In this document: positions 1 to 12,927 of the stretch, one piece after another
Layout: the number at the start of each line of letters is the position of its first letter
How positions within the stretch are numbered: position 1 is the stretch's first letter
DNA from: Protonemura montana
Taxonomy: Eukaryota; Arthropoda; Insecta; Plecoptera; Nemouridae
Length of the DNA: 64,000 nucleotides
Direction of reading: 5' to 3'
Assembly (NCBI GenBank): GCA_947568835.1
Contig: OX387612.1
Span: 7,812,001 to 7,876,000, forward strand
The notes under the pieces: generated by a model
What the model saw: the letters and a program-made list of their open reading frames with translations, nothing else
Told to the model about the DNA's origin: nothing
Database searches by the model: none
Made by a program: the position numbers and the translations under genes

Positions 1-159
1 CCAGTCGAACACGTGAAAGTTGCACTGGGGCAGAGTCACATTCCCAGTTGAACATGCAGATCGTCCCTGGTGCACACCAGGGCAGCCAGTCAAATACGCT
101 AATAGGTCAAACAGGAGTTACGTGCGGGACATGAAAATGTCTGTGAATTTGACCCCCAG

Positions 160-3100
160 GAAAATATCCGGTCAGCACTACAAAACCTGTGCGCTCACCT
201 TCCCAAGTCGCTGATCGCCGAGTGCAAGGACTTTGTGTCAACGTACGAGGAGCAGCTGATCGACATGCTGATTGCTGACTTCACGCCACAGGAAGTCTGC
301 GTTTACCTGCACCTCTGCGACGACCAGAAGCCGCACCGAGATATCGAAATCAGTGAGCAGATGCTTTCAATACGTTTCGGGCATCAATAGCAATTAATCG
401 ATTGATTTGTGTTTAACGATGGACTGATTTGACAATGATATGTGACATTGGTCTAATGGTGTTGGTGGAAGATGAGGATGATGATGAACCTTACCTGGGC
501 TAGAAGGGAGGAGGGGAAACCCGGTGTCGGCACGTAGCCTTCTCCTGACAAAGAGCACCAAGGGGACCACCGGTTTAACGTCCCTTCCAAAGAACGGTAC
601 AATGCGAAAAACAGGATTCCTCCACAAATCCATGCTGTCAAGAGGTTGATAAGCAAGGGGAGTTTCTGTAATAGCTTTCATCCCTCCAACCTCAAACCAG
701 AAGTGGTCATGTGTATAATGGTCACCTATCCAACACATGACTCAGCACAATGTTGCTTAATAAGGCAAAATTTTGCTTATTTAAGTTTCAAATTTATCCA
801 TCGTGACTTAACTGAAAATATCTGTCTGTCAGATATGAATGTGCATTAGTTGAGAATGTAAAAACAAGGCTAAATGATTATTATTTATCTGACTAGCCAA
901 CGTCTTGTGACGATTACGCTTATTCATGAAAGTTGAAACGCTGTTTTACTCGTAGTGAGCAACGAGATTCCGTCGCTGCAATCCGTTACTTCAGACGTAG
1001 AGTGCGTCATCTGCGAGTTCGTGCTGACGAAGATCGAAGCCCTACTTAAGAACCAGACCTCGGAGGTGAGTCTTCAGTCTAAACTGGCCATTGTCCTAAC
1101 CACTCATTTAGCTTAGAGTTGGTTTCACTACATGGCCAGGTAAATACACCTCGATGGTCACAGCCAATTAGATACTTTTATTTGTATAATTAACCGGAGA
1201 ATTGATAAAATTTATCGCTGTTCATATATTTCATCCTTGATGAAGAGGTTAAACCTTCTTATTTGCTTAAACCTAAAAACATAATGTATTAGTTCGTTTA
1301 GTTAATAGCTAGTTATTTATTTACCTAACCGCTTTTACACTCCTATGGCTAATTGAAGTAACCCAAGGTTCTATACTTTTTGCCCTGTAAAGCATGACTG
1401 GTTCACTAGAATCAGAGTGACTGTGAGCATTCAAAACCTCGTGGTTCTTCTCCTTGGAGATCCGTCATTCTCATCAAATACACTAAAATCCTCTTAAATA
1501 TATCTTTAGAGTGTTTTGGATGCAAATTTGATGTTCCTACCAGCCATTCCTAATTCAAACTTAAATGGTAAAATGCTGGTAAATGTTATCGCAAAGAGGC
1601 AAGAAATAACCTCGACGTAATTCGTAAATTCTCGTTCGCAGGCCGAAGTGAAGCACGTGGTGACGGAGATCTGCGACAAGCTGCCGCGCACGGTGTCGAC
1701 GGCTTGCGACGGGTTCGTGGATCGCTACGGGGACCTCGTGGCCGCTTTGCTGGCCGCCAGTATCGAACCCAAGCAGGTTTGCCAGGAGGTGAAGCTGTGC
1801 CTTGCGACCTCGCTCCAGCCGCTGAAGAGCGTTGCCGGTAAGCACCTTGGCACGTTAATATGGTTAGCTATACCGTTGAGTGTGCAGGTCCTAGGTAGAG
1901 ACAGAACGTTAATGTTAAACCGTTGAGTGTGCAGGTTCTAGGTAGAGACAGAACGTTAATGTTAAACCGTTGAGTGTGCAGGTCCTAGGTAGAGACAGAA
2001 CGTTAATGTTAAACCGTTGAGTGTGCAGGTTCTAGGTAGAGACAGAACGTTAATGTTAAACCGTTGAGTGTGCAGGTTCTAGGTAGAGACAGAACGTTAA
2101 TGTTAAACCGTTGAGTGTGCAGGTTATAGATAGAGGCAGAACGTTAATGTTAAACCGTTGAGTGTGCAGATGTCAAGTCAGTCGAGCTTTTATCGTTGAT
2201 AAATTTAATAGTAAATGTTGCAAAACGTAGGGAAAAGAGTTCGACTTCACTTGGCGTTGAAAGCTTTGTGCGTGTTTGCAGCCAACGCCGAAGAGTGCCT
2301 GGTTTGTGAGGCCACGATGGGTGCCCTCGAGGGACTGCTAGAGGATCCTACCGTCGAGACCGACATTGGCGAGAAGCTGGCCAAGGCTTGCACCGCCCTC
2401 CCTGCATCCAAACAAGACCAGGTCAGTCTCAATCAGGTCGTAACAAGCGAAATTCAGCGGGTGATCCGTTTTTCGATAGGTTTAGCAACGGTACACTGGA
2501 TCAGAGTCCAGGTGGGTTACCGAAGTCAGGTACCAAGATTCCTGACACTTTTTTAAGCCTTTTAAATTTAGGTTCGATTTGGTTTATGCTCACCTTTTGA
2601 TTAAGCCACTTTAATGGAAAAGAGAAAAGTAGGAACACAATTAGTAATTACCCAAGGTTGAAGAAATTGGTTGCGATACTGAGTAAGTCTCTGTTGATCT
2701 TTTCTTCTACTTTGCTCAATGACATGGCCGCCATATTGTGTTTGTTTGCGTCAGATAGTGTCACTTTGGAGCAGAAAAGCTGATGCTTTCCTGCAACAGT
2801 ATAGGAGGTGGTGTGAATTGAAGCAAAAACAAATTAAAATTGTGTAAGACGATCTACTCTGCTCTGATCGAACCAAATTCTGATGCTGCCAAACGAAAGG
2901 AATCTCTTGAAGTGTCCAAATTTAAGTGAGAAAAGGTTTTGACGCACAATTGTTGCTTCCAGTGCCGCGCGATGACCAAGATCTACGGTCCGTCCATCAT
3001 CAACCTCGTGGCTCAGATGTTTGGCGGGCGCCGAGTGTGCGTGGAGATCTCGCTGTGCGCCAAGGAGGCGGCGCCCAAGAAAGTGCTGCTCGGCAGCAAG

Positions 3101-3891
3101 AAGTGCACTTGGGGCCCGGGGTACTGGTGCCAGACAGAGAAGCACGCCCAGTCGTGTGGGGTAAGGCCCGGCGCTGAAATCGCAGACCGACTTCATTTTT
3201 ACTTTCTCATTGGCTGGTTAATTTGGGGCACAAAACTACTTTTTTGCATTTCAGCTTTGGAAACTAATATGTGAGACAAAAATAATTATATTAAAGCTCA
3301 TTTTTAACACCCCACACTTAATGCTCAAAGCGTGTTGAATTTGTACTGATTACGGCATCAAGACTCAATCGCCGGCGACAGTGTCCATGCCAAGCCAGTG
3401 CTTGTATATCGATGACGACATCGCGACACATTCTCCGGCTATAGCGTCCATGCCAAGCCAGTGCTTGTATATCGATGACGACATCGCGACACATTCTCCG
3501 GCTATAGCGCCCATGCCAAGCCAGTGCTTGTGTATCGATAACGACATCGCGACACATTCCCCGGCTATAGCGTCCATGCCGAGCCAGTGCTTGTGTATCG
3601 ATGACGACATCGCGACACATTCTTCGGCTATAGCGTCCATGCCAAGCCAGTGCTTGTGTATCGATGACGACATCGCGACACATTCCCCGGCTATAGCGTC
3701 CATGCCAAGCCAGTGCTTGTAATTCAGCAAGTTTAAAAATACAACCAAAATAAGGAGAAAAAATCTTAAAAATTACACTTAGCTCAATGATATTTGTGAA
3801 GCAAATGTGAAACAAATAAGATTGTTTTTTTTTGCAGGCAACCAAACATTGTCAAGAGAAGGTGTGGCTCGGGGAGAAGCCATCTCAGTGA
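160..3891 (+). CDS. PSAP-like: Prosaposin-like protein, 3' part (saposin-B domains plus C-terminal saposin-A domain)
   Basis: Six exons join in phase: 160-352, 956-1065, 1642-1837, 2282-2421, 2963-3160 and 3838-3891 (stop TGA at 3889), giving 296 residues; upstream exons lie outside the window. The first exon gives the end of one saposin-B domain (pattern C..LP......C..FV..Y...L...L ending VCVYLHLC). The next two give a full domain starting CVICEFVL and ending VCQEVKLC, and then another starting CLVCEATM and ending VCVEISLC. The tail has the saposin-A pattern CTWGPGYWCQ...CG...HC...VW. In this family the precursor is cleaved in lysosomes into small disulfide-bonded activators that present sphingolipids to hydrolases. 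Family and domain order are confident; the left boundary at 160 (acceptor CCCCCAG) is probable, with an alternative acceptor near 114. Confidence 0.9.
399..770 (-). repeat. 5S-derived SINE copy in a prosaposin intron
   Basis: Read on the minus strand, this copy runs from a diverged 5S-like head (GTTAAGCAACATTG-like at the right end, GGATGGGTGACC-like segment) through the core (AAGGGACGTTAA, GGTGGTCCCCTTGGTGCTC) to the tail with ATCATCATCCTCATC and ACAAATCAATC. It is nearly full length but lacks the extreme 5' end, and it is more diverged than the copies at 28385 and 56008. Confidence 0.85.
1385..1500 (+). repeat. Fragment of tRNA-derived SINE (leader region)
   Basis: The stretch containing CTCCTTGGAGATCCGTCATT and CATCAAATACACTAAAATC matches the segment that precedes the tRNA-like part of the copies at 48295-48535 and 56730-57050 (there on the minus strand). 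Only this leader part is present. Confidence 0.6.
1873..2168 (+). repeat. 47-bp minisatellite, about 6 copies, prosaposin intron
   Basis: The unit starts CCGTTGAGTGTGCAGG and contains TAGGTAGAGACAGAACG; copies differ by single changes such as GGTCC/GGTTC. The array is immediately followed by ATGTCAAGTCAGTCGAGC, a segment also found at 53119, next to another repeat remnant. Confidence 0.95.
3386..3720 (+). repeat. 63-bp minisatellite, about 5.3 copies, prosaposin intron
   Basis: Units start CATGCCAAGCCAGTGCTTGT and contain ATCGATGACGACATCGCGAC; the spacing is 63 bp. Because 63 is a multiple of three and units lack stops, open frames run across the array on both strands. The array lies between the exon ending 3160 and the exon starting 3838, so it is intronic. 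Confidence 0.95.
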
Positions 3892-4109
3892 TAGCACCGA
3901 AGCGACAGACTGAACATAGTCATGCGGAGGGAAGCTTGTGATTTCAGTTCAATATCGACTCTTTTTTTGTCAGTTAGTTTGGCAACTATCGTTTTTAATC
4001 TACATTTGATTTTATTACCTAGTATAATTAGATAATAATCTGAACATTCTGTTTTCTGTTGTTTTGACAGTTGTAAATTACCTGGTTATTCACTCTTGTA
4101 TACAACACC

Positions 4110-4115
4110 AATAAA
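4110..4115 (+). terminator. Polyadenylation signal of the prosaposin-like gene
   Basis: AATAAA lies about 220 bases after the TGA at 3889. No closer canonical hexamer was noticed. Confidence 0.6.
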
Positions 4116-5407
4116 ACTATGCTAGTTATTACGACCGGATCATGTGGTTGGGGTTTACTGTTTCCTACAAACTACAGAATATGTTTGAGGTTGGTTCATC
4201 TGAAAATATTGTAAGAAATGAATCATAAGTGTGTTCCAACGCAGTAAGAACTATAATTCTAAACCTTACTAGCAACTTCAAAACCCTTTTATTGGCATTA
4301 ATAACTACAGAAGAAGAAAAAGTTATGAATGCAGTCCTTTGGTGGGACTAATCAAGCTTAAGATGAAAGTGTTTCATAAGCAGGACTCGAATTGAAATAT
4401 TTTGTGAAGTGGAAACAAGAATACAAACTTAACAGGTAGAAAACAACAAGGAGAAATTTAAAAAATTTTGAATTTTGTGTGAATTTTGGTTGTAAGCACA
4501 CAACTGTTTGAATCTGCGGTGGAAACTTACCACGTGTTTCTTGATTTTCTTTTGAGAATTCCCCGAGTTCCTTGCGCTGTAAACATAAAGTTAGCGCACA
4601 CGTGTACGATGGGTGGCTTACCCATCAGGATTCACTGCTAGATGTGATTTATTTATATCTTGTTTTATTTACTTCCTGCAAAAGGTACAAAAAATGGAAC
4701 GGAGGAGAAACGGGGCCGAGTTCGTATCCCGGCTGGTACACTATTTTTAACTCGGAAACAATCACCTACCATGATTGTTAAAGTATTGTCATGAAACTGT
4801 TGCCGGTCTTTATCACGGTTAGATTATTATTGACCAGCTTGATGATCAAACTCAAAGTAAGCATAGCCATCAAGTGAATTGAAGAAAGAAATTCTATAAT
4901 ATATTTTTCAAGTGTTCTCACATTTCTTATAGAATCTAGGGGGTGAAAACAAGATGGTACAATTGTTGTACAAGCTTTAACAAACTGTTCTCCATTTATC
5001 GCTTGGGTTTTCTTTAACATTTGTCCTCTTTTGTGGTAAAGTTCGAAAATATAATAAATGCTTGCGTAAATGTACTTATGTACATTATTTCTAGCCTGTC
5101 AATGACAAGACTGTGAGACCGTTTCCCATTGGAATTGAAAAAAGGGGGTAAATAATGCATAATTGAATCAAATAAAAAGTAAATACATTTCCTCTATTAA
5201 TAATTTTACTATTTCAGTTGGATCACGATCAGGATCACGAATATTACCGTAAAAAATAATTTATTTACACCTAGTTTTATTTACTAACAACCAAAGGTCC
5301 AATAAGAAAGGGAAATAATTTAAGTAATTGACATAGTAATTCATACTAATATGAACCTTCACACCAGTTTGGCGGCTTGCAAAAATTGCTCTCGTGGCCA
5401 GCTTCAG
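4116..5407. other. Intergenic stretch, no gene recognised
   Basis: AT-rich sequence with short open frames only, none with a recognisable protein pattern. The promoter and any first exon of the SNAPC4-like gene should lie here, but no ATG exon could be identified with confidence. Confidence 0.5.
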
Positions 5408-8400
5408 GACGCAGCGGCCAGCGGGTCTCTGGTTCGATGCCCATTCGCATAGCTTTCTGTTTGTTAAAAGAAGGTTATACGAATGTCATCAATCACTACG
5501 AGTATTACAAGTTATTGTACGAGCTATTCAAAGTCTACTCGATGGCTGGTTGGAAAGCTTTGAAAGTGAAACTGCAGACGAGGATAAACGGTCAAGAAAA
5601 CCACTTCACTCCTGTGTCAGGTTGGTGCTTGTTTTTGTAGAATTTTACAAAAATTTTGTAAATGTTAGCCTTTTTTGTCCAGGGCTGGCCCAAAAATGAG
5701 GACTATCACAATGCCATAGCTTGTCACGTTCTCGATCATCTATGAAAAATGCAAGGATGGTCCTATTCGCGTTTATGCGGTATTATGGAAGGAGTATTTC
5801 GGTTTTGTTACTTTTGTATACACTATTTTTACTGCGGTTTGTTCACTAAGTTTGCGAAGCAATTCCGAGCTATCATAGGCGGAGGCTGACTGCTGTCAAG
5901 GATAACTTTCTACGAGCAACGTTATCGCGTACATACATGGTTATAAGTTGTGAAACTCGATTAATGGCCGCTTTTCTTGTACTTTGAAAGTGTTCTGCCG
6001 GGAAATAAAAAAGGGCCTCTCTTCTGCCATAATTTTTGTGAGCATGGAAAGACTAATAATACAATCTTTGATGGAAAGTGCTTAGCACTTCAATTATTTC
6101 TTAACCATAACCTCAAAATGGAAGCTGATATCATAGCTGATACCAAAGAAAATGCTGATACCCTGGCTGATACAAAATTAATGTCTCTTTTCGTAATTGA
6201 AGAATGCTTGAAGAAAAACAAAGAATTGGAAAATAAACTAAGCTGTGCATCACGTGCTATTCAGGAGAAGCTGGATTCAATTAGAATTTGTATCCGTGAA
6301 GTGAAACGGAAAATACGCTGCAAGGCAGGAAATGAAATACGTGCTTCAGATAAAAGAATTATTTACACATCTGAATGGGTAAATATGCCATCTGTGTGCT
6401 TGTTTTACCTTCCTTTTTTTAGAAAAATGTAACAAATTTTGGGTAATTGCTTAGTTTGACATCTCTTAACTGCCAATAAAGCATGACAGAGTTTTTTCAC
6501 CTTCTGGTTCTGTACCATTCTGCATTGAGTAGAAGTAGATCCTATTACTATTGTTAATTTATCGTTGTTTGGTCTACCTTCTGAGGGCATTCTGAAGCAA
6601 CGGTGGGTTGGTTAGATAGCTTCTATCCTTGGCTTTCAATTTCCGTTAATATCAACAAAAGTTGTCAATAAGGTAAGGTAAGTAAAGGCTACTTCGATCA
6701 ACTCAAAATCAATGCAATAGAGTGTTGATCTGGGCCTTTGGATATAGGTCTCATGGAAGTGACTTGCCAACTTTAATTTTCATCATCATTTTTCAGAATG
6801 ACCCATACAATCCAAAATGCTCTCTTCCAAATGCTGACACAATTGCCAAACACCTTCAAACAGGAGTTGAAAATTATTACACTATGTTCACAAGAAGCCA
6901 AACGGAAAGGTGGACTGGAGTGCAGAACCGTTCCTTGTGTTCCGTCATTCAGAAACAAGAAGTGGCAAAACGATTGAGAGAATATTCAGAAAAGAAATTT
7001 GCACTCCAGAAGAAGGCATTAATGAATTTGGACTCGTTGAAGATATCAGCGTTGAAGAAAGATGTAGCTGAATTTGACATAAATGTTGTGGAAAAGAAGT
7101 CTTTGGAAGAGTTAGTTTTAACTGGAAATGGTGAGTAGCACAGGAATCCTGGAATGCTGGATACAAGAAATACATTTTGTGCTTGACAAACGTTGTTTGT
7201 GGTCAAATTCTTGCTTAATTTCTAGAATTCTCAGAGGATACTGTTTCTCTTGCAGGTATTTACGACTGGGAAAAAGTTTCGAGCGCCGTCCATAGAAATC
7301 ACACCCCTCTTGAATGCAAAGCAAGATGGTTTCACTACTTGCATCCGAGTGTAAACAGATCTCAGTGGACACTAGAAGAAGATATAAGGTAGGTACCTTC
7401 TTCTTTTAACAAATCCCGACAGCAACATTAGATATTTTGAAAATTAATTATACCCTCTAATGTTGGAATTTATTTCCTGCAAATTACCTTTTTATAAATT
7501 AGAACGTTTTGACTGCATGTTTTGTCTGCATTTTTGAAAAAATATTGAAAGATCAGAGAAGACAGGAAGGTAAGATAGACGAAATATGAAGAAAAAAAAC
7601 GCAACTTACCAGACATTTTAAGTAGTAGTAGCATTTTTTTATTTTTGTTTTCTTTTAACATGCAGTACGTTTAAGTAATGTAGACGATTTTTTTCATAAA
7701 ATCGGCAATTCTAATGAACTTACGATGCAATGTTTCTAGACCTTACTGTTCCTGGTTCTTATATTTCAACCATCTGGTTTATTGTAACTTTAATTACCTA
7801 CTATTTTGATATCATGATGTTTTGGCTTTAGAAAACAAAGAAAGCTAAAAAAATCTTAATCGTTGATGTGCATTGAGCCAAAATGCTGGATGTGACTCTG
7901 GATATGCACACCGAAAATACATGTCGTAATTGATGAAACTTTGGTTGTTGCCTCGTAGATTTTGGAGGGATGATTCTTGAAATAATTAGAAGCTTTGGCT
8001 AAAAATATATGTGGATAATTTTGTTGAAAAATCTAGTGGGTTCGACGTTGCAATCCAGGAAAGATAATCTAAAAGTCAAATAAGTGTGGTTGGCAGCCCG
8101 CAAAAAAAAAATGTATTTTCTGGACTAGAACCACCATCAAAAGTGGCCGACACAAAGCCTTTAAACAACATTTGCTCACAAGAACTAATCGGCAAGCTGG
8201 CTGTGCCTCTGCTATTTTAGTTGGCCGTTCCAACTTTGAAAATAAAATACTTCAGTGGATTTAAACATTTCACCTGCAAAGTTCATAGATAAAAAAAAAA
8301 TGCTCGTTGTTGCAGACTGAAGGAGATTGCTGAACGCATGTCAGAGCAAGACTGGGACGCGATCGCGGCCGATCTCGGCACCGGCAGGAGTGCCTACGCT

Positions 8401-11400
8401 TGTTTCACCGCGTATCAGTCGCGTCTGCGTGGCATGGACTTGCTTGGCGGCGGGAAACTCAGAGCCAGGGAAGAGAAGCTGGTCCAGGCGTACGATGTGG
8501 AAGCTTTGTGGTCCAGAAACGATGACTGCTCACTGGCTGCAGCTGTCACCAAGGTGAGCTTCTAATTAGCAGAACATTTCCTTATAACCGTGAACAAAAT
8601 TTGTACCGATGCTGGAAATTCAATTGTGTTTTTACGTTTAATAGATGTTGTTCTAACCTTCTGCGGTAATTTGGCGGTGCTACCGTGGTGCTACATAATA
8701 TGACCAGTGTTATTATATAATCCCGACCTAGAGCGGCCATTTGGCGGTGCTACCATGGTGCTACATAATACAACCAGTAGTTCGATAACCTGATTTCAAG
8801 AGTGGCACTTTTCAACGTTGCATATAAAGTTTGTTCATTGAAATTAACTAAGCAACCAATACTGCCTGGGGCAATCAATTAGCGAAGATAATTATCAAGA
8901 AGGTACACTGGATTTTAGTCTAAGAAAGCACATTATGATAATCGCTAAGAGTATGAATTACCGGGCTGATTTCAGAATCAGAGCATCAACGGAATAGCGT
9001 GGGAAGAAGTGATGAAAGAGTTTCCGCACAAGAATCGCAGGCAGCTGTTTGCGAGGTGGTCGCAAGTGCTGGACCCGACGTTGAGGGGCGGAAGGCTCAC
9101 CTTCGTCGAGCAAAAGGCCATCGTGATCGGAGCCAGGAGGTACATTTTTACTACGGTTTCGAAAACGCCACTTTGGTTATGTAGTTGTGGACATAGATTT
9201 TTTTTTGCTGTTAGGCTAAAAAAAAATTTACAATTCTCACAATTCTTTTGGTTCTTCCAGTTCTTTCAATTCTTCAAAAGCTCCTTCAATTTCTTACTGT
9301 AAAAATGTTGTCATGGAAACAATATCAGCAAGTTTTTTAGCCGTACTTTCATCTGTTACATGTTACACTCATTAAGTTGTCTCTCTTCACAATACTTGTC
9401 TCCGCCGCCAGGTTCGGACTAAGCTTCGGCAAGATTCGCAACGAGCTGATCCCCCACCGAACTGTCAGCCAGCTCCGCCACTACACGCTCTACCGCATTA
9501 ACAACAGCTCCGGCCGCGGCAGGTGGACATTGTTTGTCGAGCACATTTTCAGGGTGAGTAGACATCGAGCCTTAATCTCATTCATTTCCTGTGGTTTTAT
9601 CTAACGTCATGGTAGAACTGTCAAAACAGTGATACATGAGCGTAAGGAACGAAATTTGAGTTGGGTTTTAGAAGTAAGTAGCTGTTTTTTTCCATTTCCT
9701 TCGTTTTGAAGGCAGTGCCTCCTAAACCTTGTCAGAGCCGATCCACTACGGCCTGGATGCCACTGCAGCGACCTACACGAATGCGTTAAATTAATGTGCA
9801 TAAATTCAGTCAATTCATCAATTCGGTTGCTGTACCTAAGCGAATGGACCAAAAATAAAAAAATAAAAATGTGTGAAGCTATAAGAAAGTTGGTCGAAAA
9901 TGACAACGGGTCATATTATAATTTCTGATCATAAGTTGTTCCTTGATGCCATGGGCTGAAAAAGTTCTCCATTCAATTTCTTATGGGAAAAGCCCCTTCA
10001 TAGATATTAATATGAGATCAATGTCAATAAATATAAAACAATTCACCAGCACACTTTCGAAACGTTGCAATTCAGGCAGTCATCGATTATTTGGGACCCG
10101 GCAATTGGCTTGAAGTCCGAGACTACTTCCCGCAGTCGTCGGTAACTCAAATAAAGCGCAGGTACGACAGGCAACTCGGGTGCGAAGCAGACCGCCACAC
10201 GACGATATGTAAGTTACCCGCGGCTGAATTTATTTTACTAAACACTATTTACAATCGCTTCACACTAAAAACTCTAAAATATGTCAAATAAAGACATCAA
10301 CATTCATCATCATTTTTGCCAGCGTACTTAAAATTTATCAGACAGTACTAATTAGAACTACATAAGGCCAGATCTGCAGAGTGGAGTTGACATTTAACCC
10401 CAAGGTTTAAAGATGATCAGCCCATCACAGATGGTGTTTTCAGATCTATAGCGGTTGTTACCATGGAGTTGTTACTCTGCTCTGTGGATCCAACTGCTAA
10501 AATTAAAGCAATCGACCGCTCTGTGTATTTACTCTTAAGCTGGATTGATTCTTACAGCTATACACACACATTGACAATAAAAATCAAAGCCACACTTAAC
10601 CTGAGCCTAAGAAAATCGTTCTTGTTTGGTTTTCTCAGATGATTTGCCGAAGAACCTGCGAGTATCTCTCTCCGAAGCAGACCTCCGAACGTGCAAACTC
10701 ATTGACCGCTGGGAACGGATTGTAAGTCCGGTTTCATTTATAATGACTGCTATGAAAAACCTTGAGGCAAAAATGTGCCAAGAAGTAATCACAATATTTT
10801 TGATATCTTTTAACTACTTTTAGCTATCGTGGATAAAAGTAGATTGTTGCAAATTGGTCTACGCCTACACTAGCTATTAAAATACTCGCGGGCTATCCTT
10901 CCCAGGAACCGTTGGGAAGTTTCGACAGCCTCAACGACGATTACGAAGCGACATCGAGCAAAACCGAAGACAACCTCTACGACGTCGCGATTTCCGAAGA
11001 GCAGCTTCTATCGGCTTCTTCAACTTCACAAAAATCTCCCCGAGATCCGTTACAGGAAGGCGTTGGTGCCGGCTCGAGCAAAGGGAATGAAGAACCTTGT
11101 GATTCTGGTAAAAATGACCTCATTTGAAGTTTTGAGATAGCGCTAAGTGGTGCCATTTTGAGTTTGTGCCAGAAGATGCAGAGAGTTCTACTACCTTTCA
11201 GATACGTCCCCTTGTTTGTGTAGAGTAAAAGAGTGTGAGTACGTTGTGAAATACTCTAAAAACCTTTAAAAAAGCCAGGTTCTATTAGTTCAAATCGTTG
11301 GAGCTACACCCGCGACAGCTGGAGATTGAGGTAAGAGTCCCCAACTGAGCACCAATTTTTGAAAGGTTACTAATGATAAATAAGTTGATTTTTTTTTAAA

Positions 11401-11679
11401 TATTTATAAAGTTTTAGACTTTCTGGCTGTTGGCATTGGAAAATGTTGAAACAAAAACCTTATGGCATCAACCACTTTAACAGCTGGTTACTTTCTCCAG
11501 ATGGTTCGTCCGAATTCGTCGAGCCCCCGAAGTGCATTCGAAAGCGAGGCCGGCCCCCGAGCAGAAAGAAGAAGAAGGAACGCACGAAACCGATTCGACC
11601 GTACGTCCGGAGCGGACAGTTCAAAGTCAGGATCGACGAGAATTCAGTGCCGAAGCGGAGCCTGAGACCAAAGAGTTGA
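5408..11679 (+). CDS. SNAPC4: SNAPC4-like Myb-repeat protein (snRNA-activating complex large subunit)
   Basis: Eleven exons join in phase: about 5408-5620, 5991-6378, 6797-7130, 7256-7388, 8316-8553, 8976-9139, 9412-9553, 10076-10208, 10639-10721, 10906-11107 and 11501-11679 (about 735 residues). In this family SNAPc binds the proximal sequence element of snRNA genes for Pol II and Pol III. The N-terminal part is coiled-coil-like (exon 5991-6378). The segment NDPYNP is followed by a run of Myb-type repeats with spaced tryptophans: YDWEKV...RWFHYLHP, WTLEED, DWDAIA, IAWEEV...ARWSQVLDP, WTLFVE and NWLEVRDYF. The C-terminus is acidic-serine-rich, then strongly basic with an AT-hook-like KRGRPP, ending at TGA 11677. 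It is much shorter than the vertebrate protein, whose long C-terminus is absent. The first exon has no ATG in frame, so the true start is unresolved. Confidence 0.85.
5655..5760 (-). repeat. Dispersed repeat shared with 51040-51300
   Basis: On the minus strand this intronic segment reads like the region at 51130-51170, sharing GCCTTTTTTGTCCAGGGCTG (in plus orientation here) and a neighbouring GACTATCAC. It lies just downstream of the 5620 splice donor of the SNAPC4-like gene. Confidence 0.6.
8669..8785 (+). repeat. Two-copy tandem duplication of 70 bp, SNAPC4 intron
   Basis: ATTTGGCGGTGCTACC followed by TGGTGCTACATAATA occurs at 8669 and again at 8739. Confidence 0.85.
11275..11375 (+). repeat. 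Fragment of tRNA-derived SINE, last SNAPC4 intron
   Basis: Contains GGAGCTACACCCGCGACAGC, a degenerate B-box-like region and GCACCAATTTTTGA, matching the tRNA-like part and 3' body of the copy at 43025-43265. The B box is decayed. Confidence 0.6.
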
Positions 11680-11809
11680 AATGACGAAGAAATTGATTCG
11701 ATTTATTTAGTTATCAAAAACATTTTTTTTTTCATTATTTGATTTAAAGATAGTGAAAGAAACTTGCTTGTGATTTAAGTTAAGGTAGCATCATAAGTAT
11801 GTAATTCAC

Positions 11810-11815
11810 AATAAA
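11810..11815 (+). terminator. Polyadenylation signal of the SNAPC4-like gene
   Basis: AATAAA about 130 bases after the stop codon at 11677. Confidence 0.6.
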
Positions 11816-12921
11816 ATGTATTGTTTTGTTCCCATGCTCCTATAGGTTCTACCATTTGGCTTCAAGGCAGTCAGGGCTAATGTAAAGTAAATGTAAATAC
11901 AATGTTCATTATTTTTTTGTTAAATATTATTTACATATTATTGAGAAATATAATAATTATCGAATTAATAACATCAATGCAAAGTATATGCTAATGGTAG
12001 TTGTTCATTGGTAGAACCACCGACATTTCCTTTCGTTGTTTCTCGTTGTCTACGCTTAGTGATTCTTTCTTTGCATTCATTTCTTAATTCATTCATTCTT
12101 AATAACTCCTTTTTAGACTTCTGTGGTCCTCAACTGCTACGACGTGAGTGGATCGATTCAAAACTTCCAGCTCATATTTTGAGACCAACAAACAACTGTT
12201 TGACGGTTAAGCCATTTTTCCTTAACCCTAGTAACAGGCACTCCTTGCTGTAAGATACAAATGGTGAATAGTTATGCTCAAGTCCTAGCTTTACACTGGT
12301 TTAAACGAGTTGAACGGAAAAAGCAGTGTAAAGTTATTGCTAACATTATTCAGGTGCATCGAAATTGTTTGACTCAGAACTGGTAAATTGAATAAAATCA
12401 ATCTACGTCGCTATTTGCGGTAATTACGTGACCATCAAAAGCAATAACATTTAGGTAAGAAGAGCATGAAATAATGGTATCCTGTTCAGGGTGAAGAAAA
12501 TTCCTCTCAATATGGGGCATCCTCTATCATAAGAAATCCCTAAGGACCAATCCGTTAAGAACCTAGCAGTTTGTCAATATATTATTTGCTTGGAATAGCC
12601 AATCAGAAGATTTTTTTGTTTGTTAACAGTCTGTTACTTAACATGCCACTAAGAAATCTGCACTTAAAACCGGTTAATTCAACGGATAGTTTATTTGTTA
12701 TTTGGTTGGCAATCACCAATTAAAAGATGTTTTGTTTGGCCTGTAAATGTCCTGTAATCGGTTAAGCTGTTGATACCTCATACATCTGCCATTCACTGAA
12801 AAACTAGATGCTATCTATATGCTCCTTTTACTGCAAGCCATATTGGCCCATATTGAATAGTTCAGGAGCAATATTGAAATTAAGTATAAGAAGTGGTTGA
12901 AAACATAGGTTTCATTTTTTT
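11816..12921. other. Intergenic stretch between two convergent genes
   Basis: AT-rich and without a recognisable gene, RNA or tandem repeat. It separates the 3' ends of the SNAPC4-like gene (plus strand) and the NME5-like gene (minus strand). Confidence 0.5.
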
Positions 12922-12927
12922 TTTATT
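12922..12927 (-). terminator. Polyadenylation signal of the NME5-like gene
   Basis: TTTATT on the plus strand, i.e. AATAAA on the minus strand, about 120 bases beyond the NME5-like stop codon. Confidence 0.5.

Noticed and set aside
6118-6378. Treating the exon at 5991-6378 as a separate gene starting at an internal ATG
   Set aside because: The exons at 5408-5620, 5991-6378 and 6797-7130 join with matching phase, and the downstream chain is clearly SNAPC4-like. A start at the internal ATG remains possible but is less supported.
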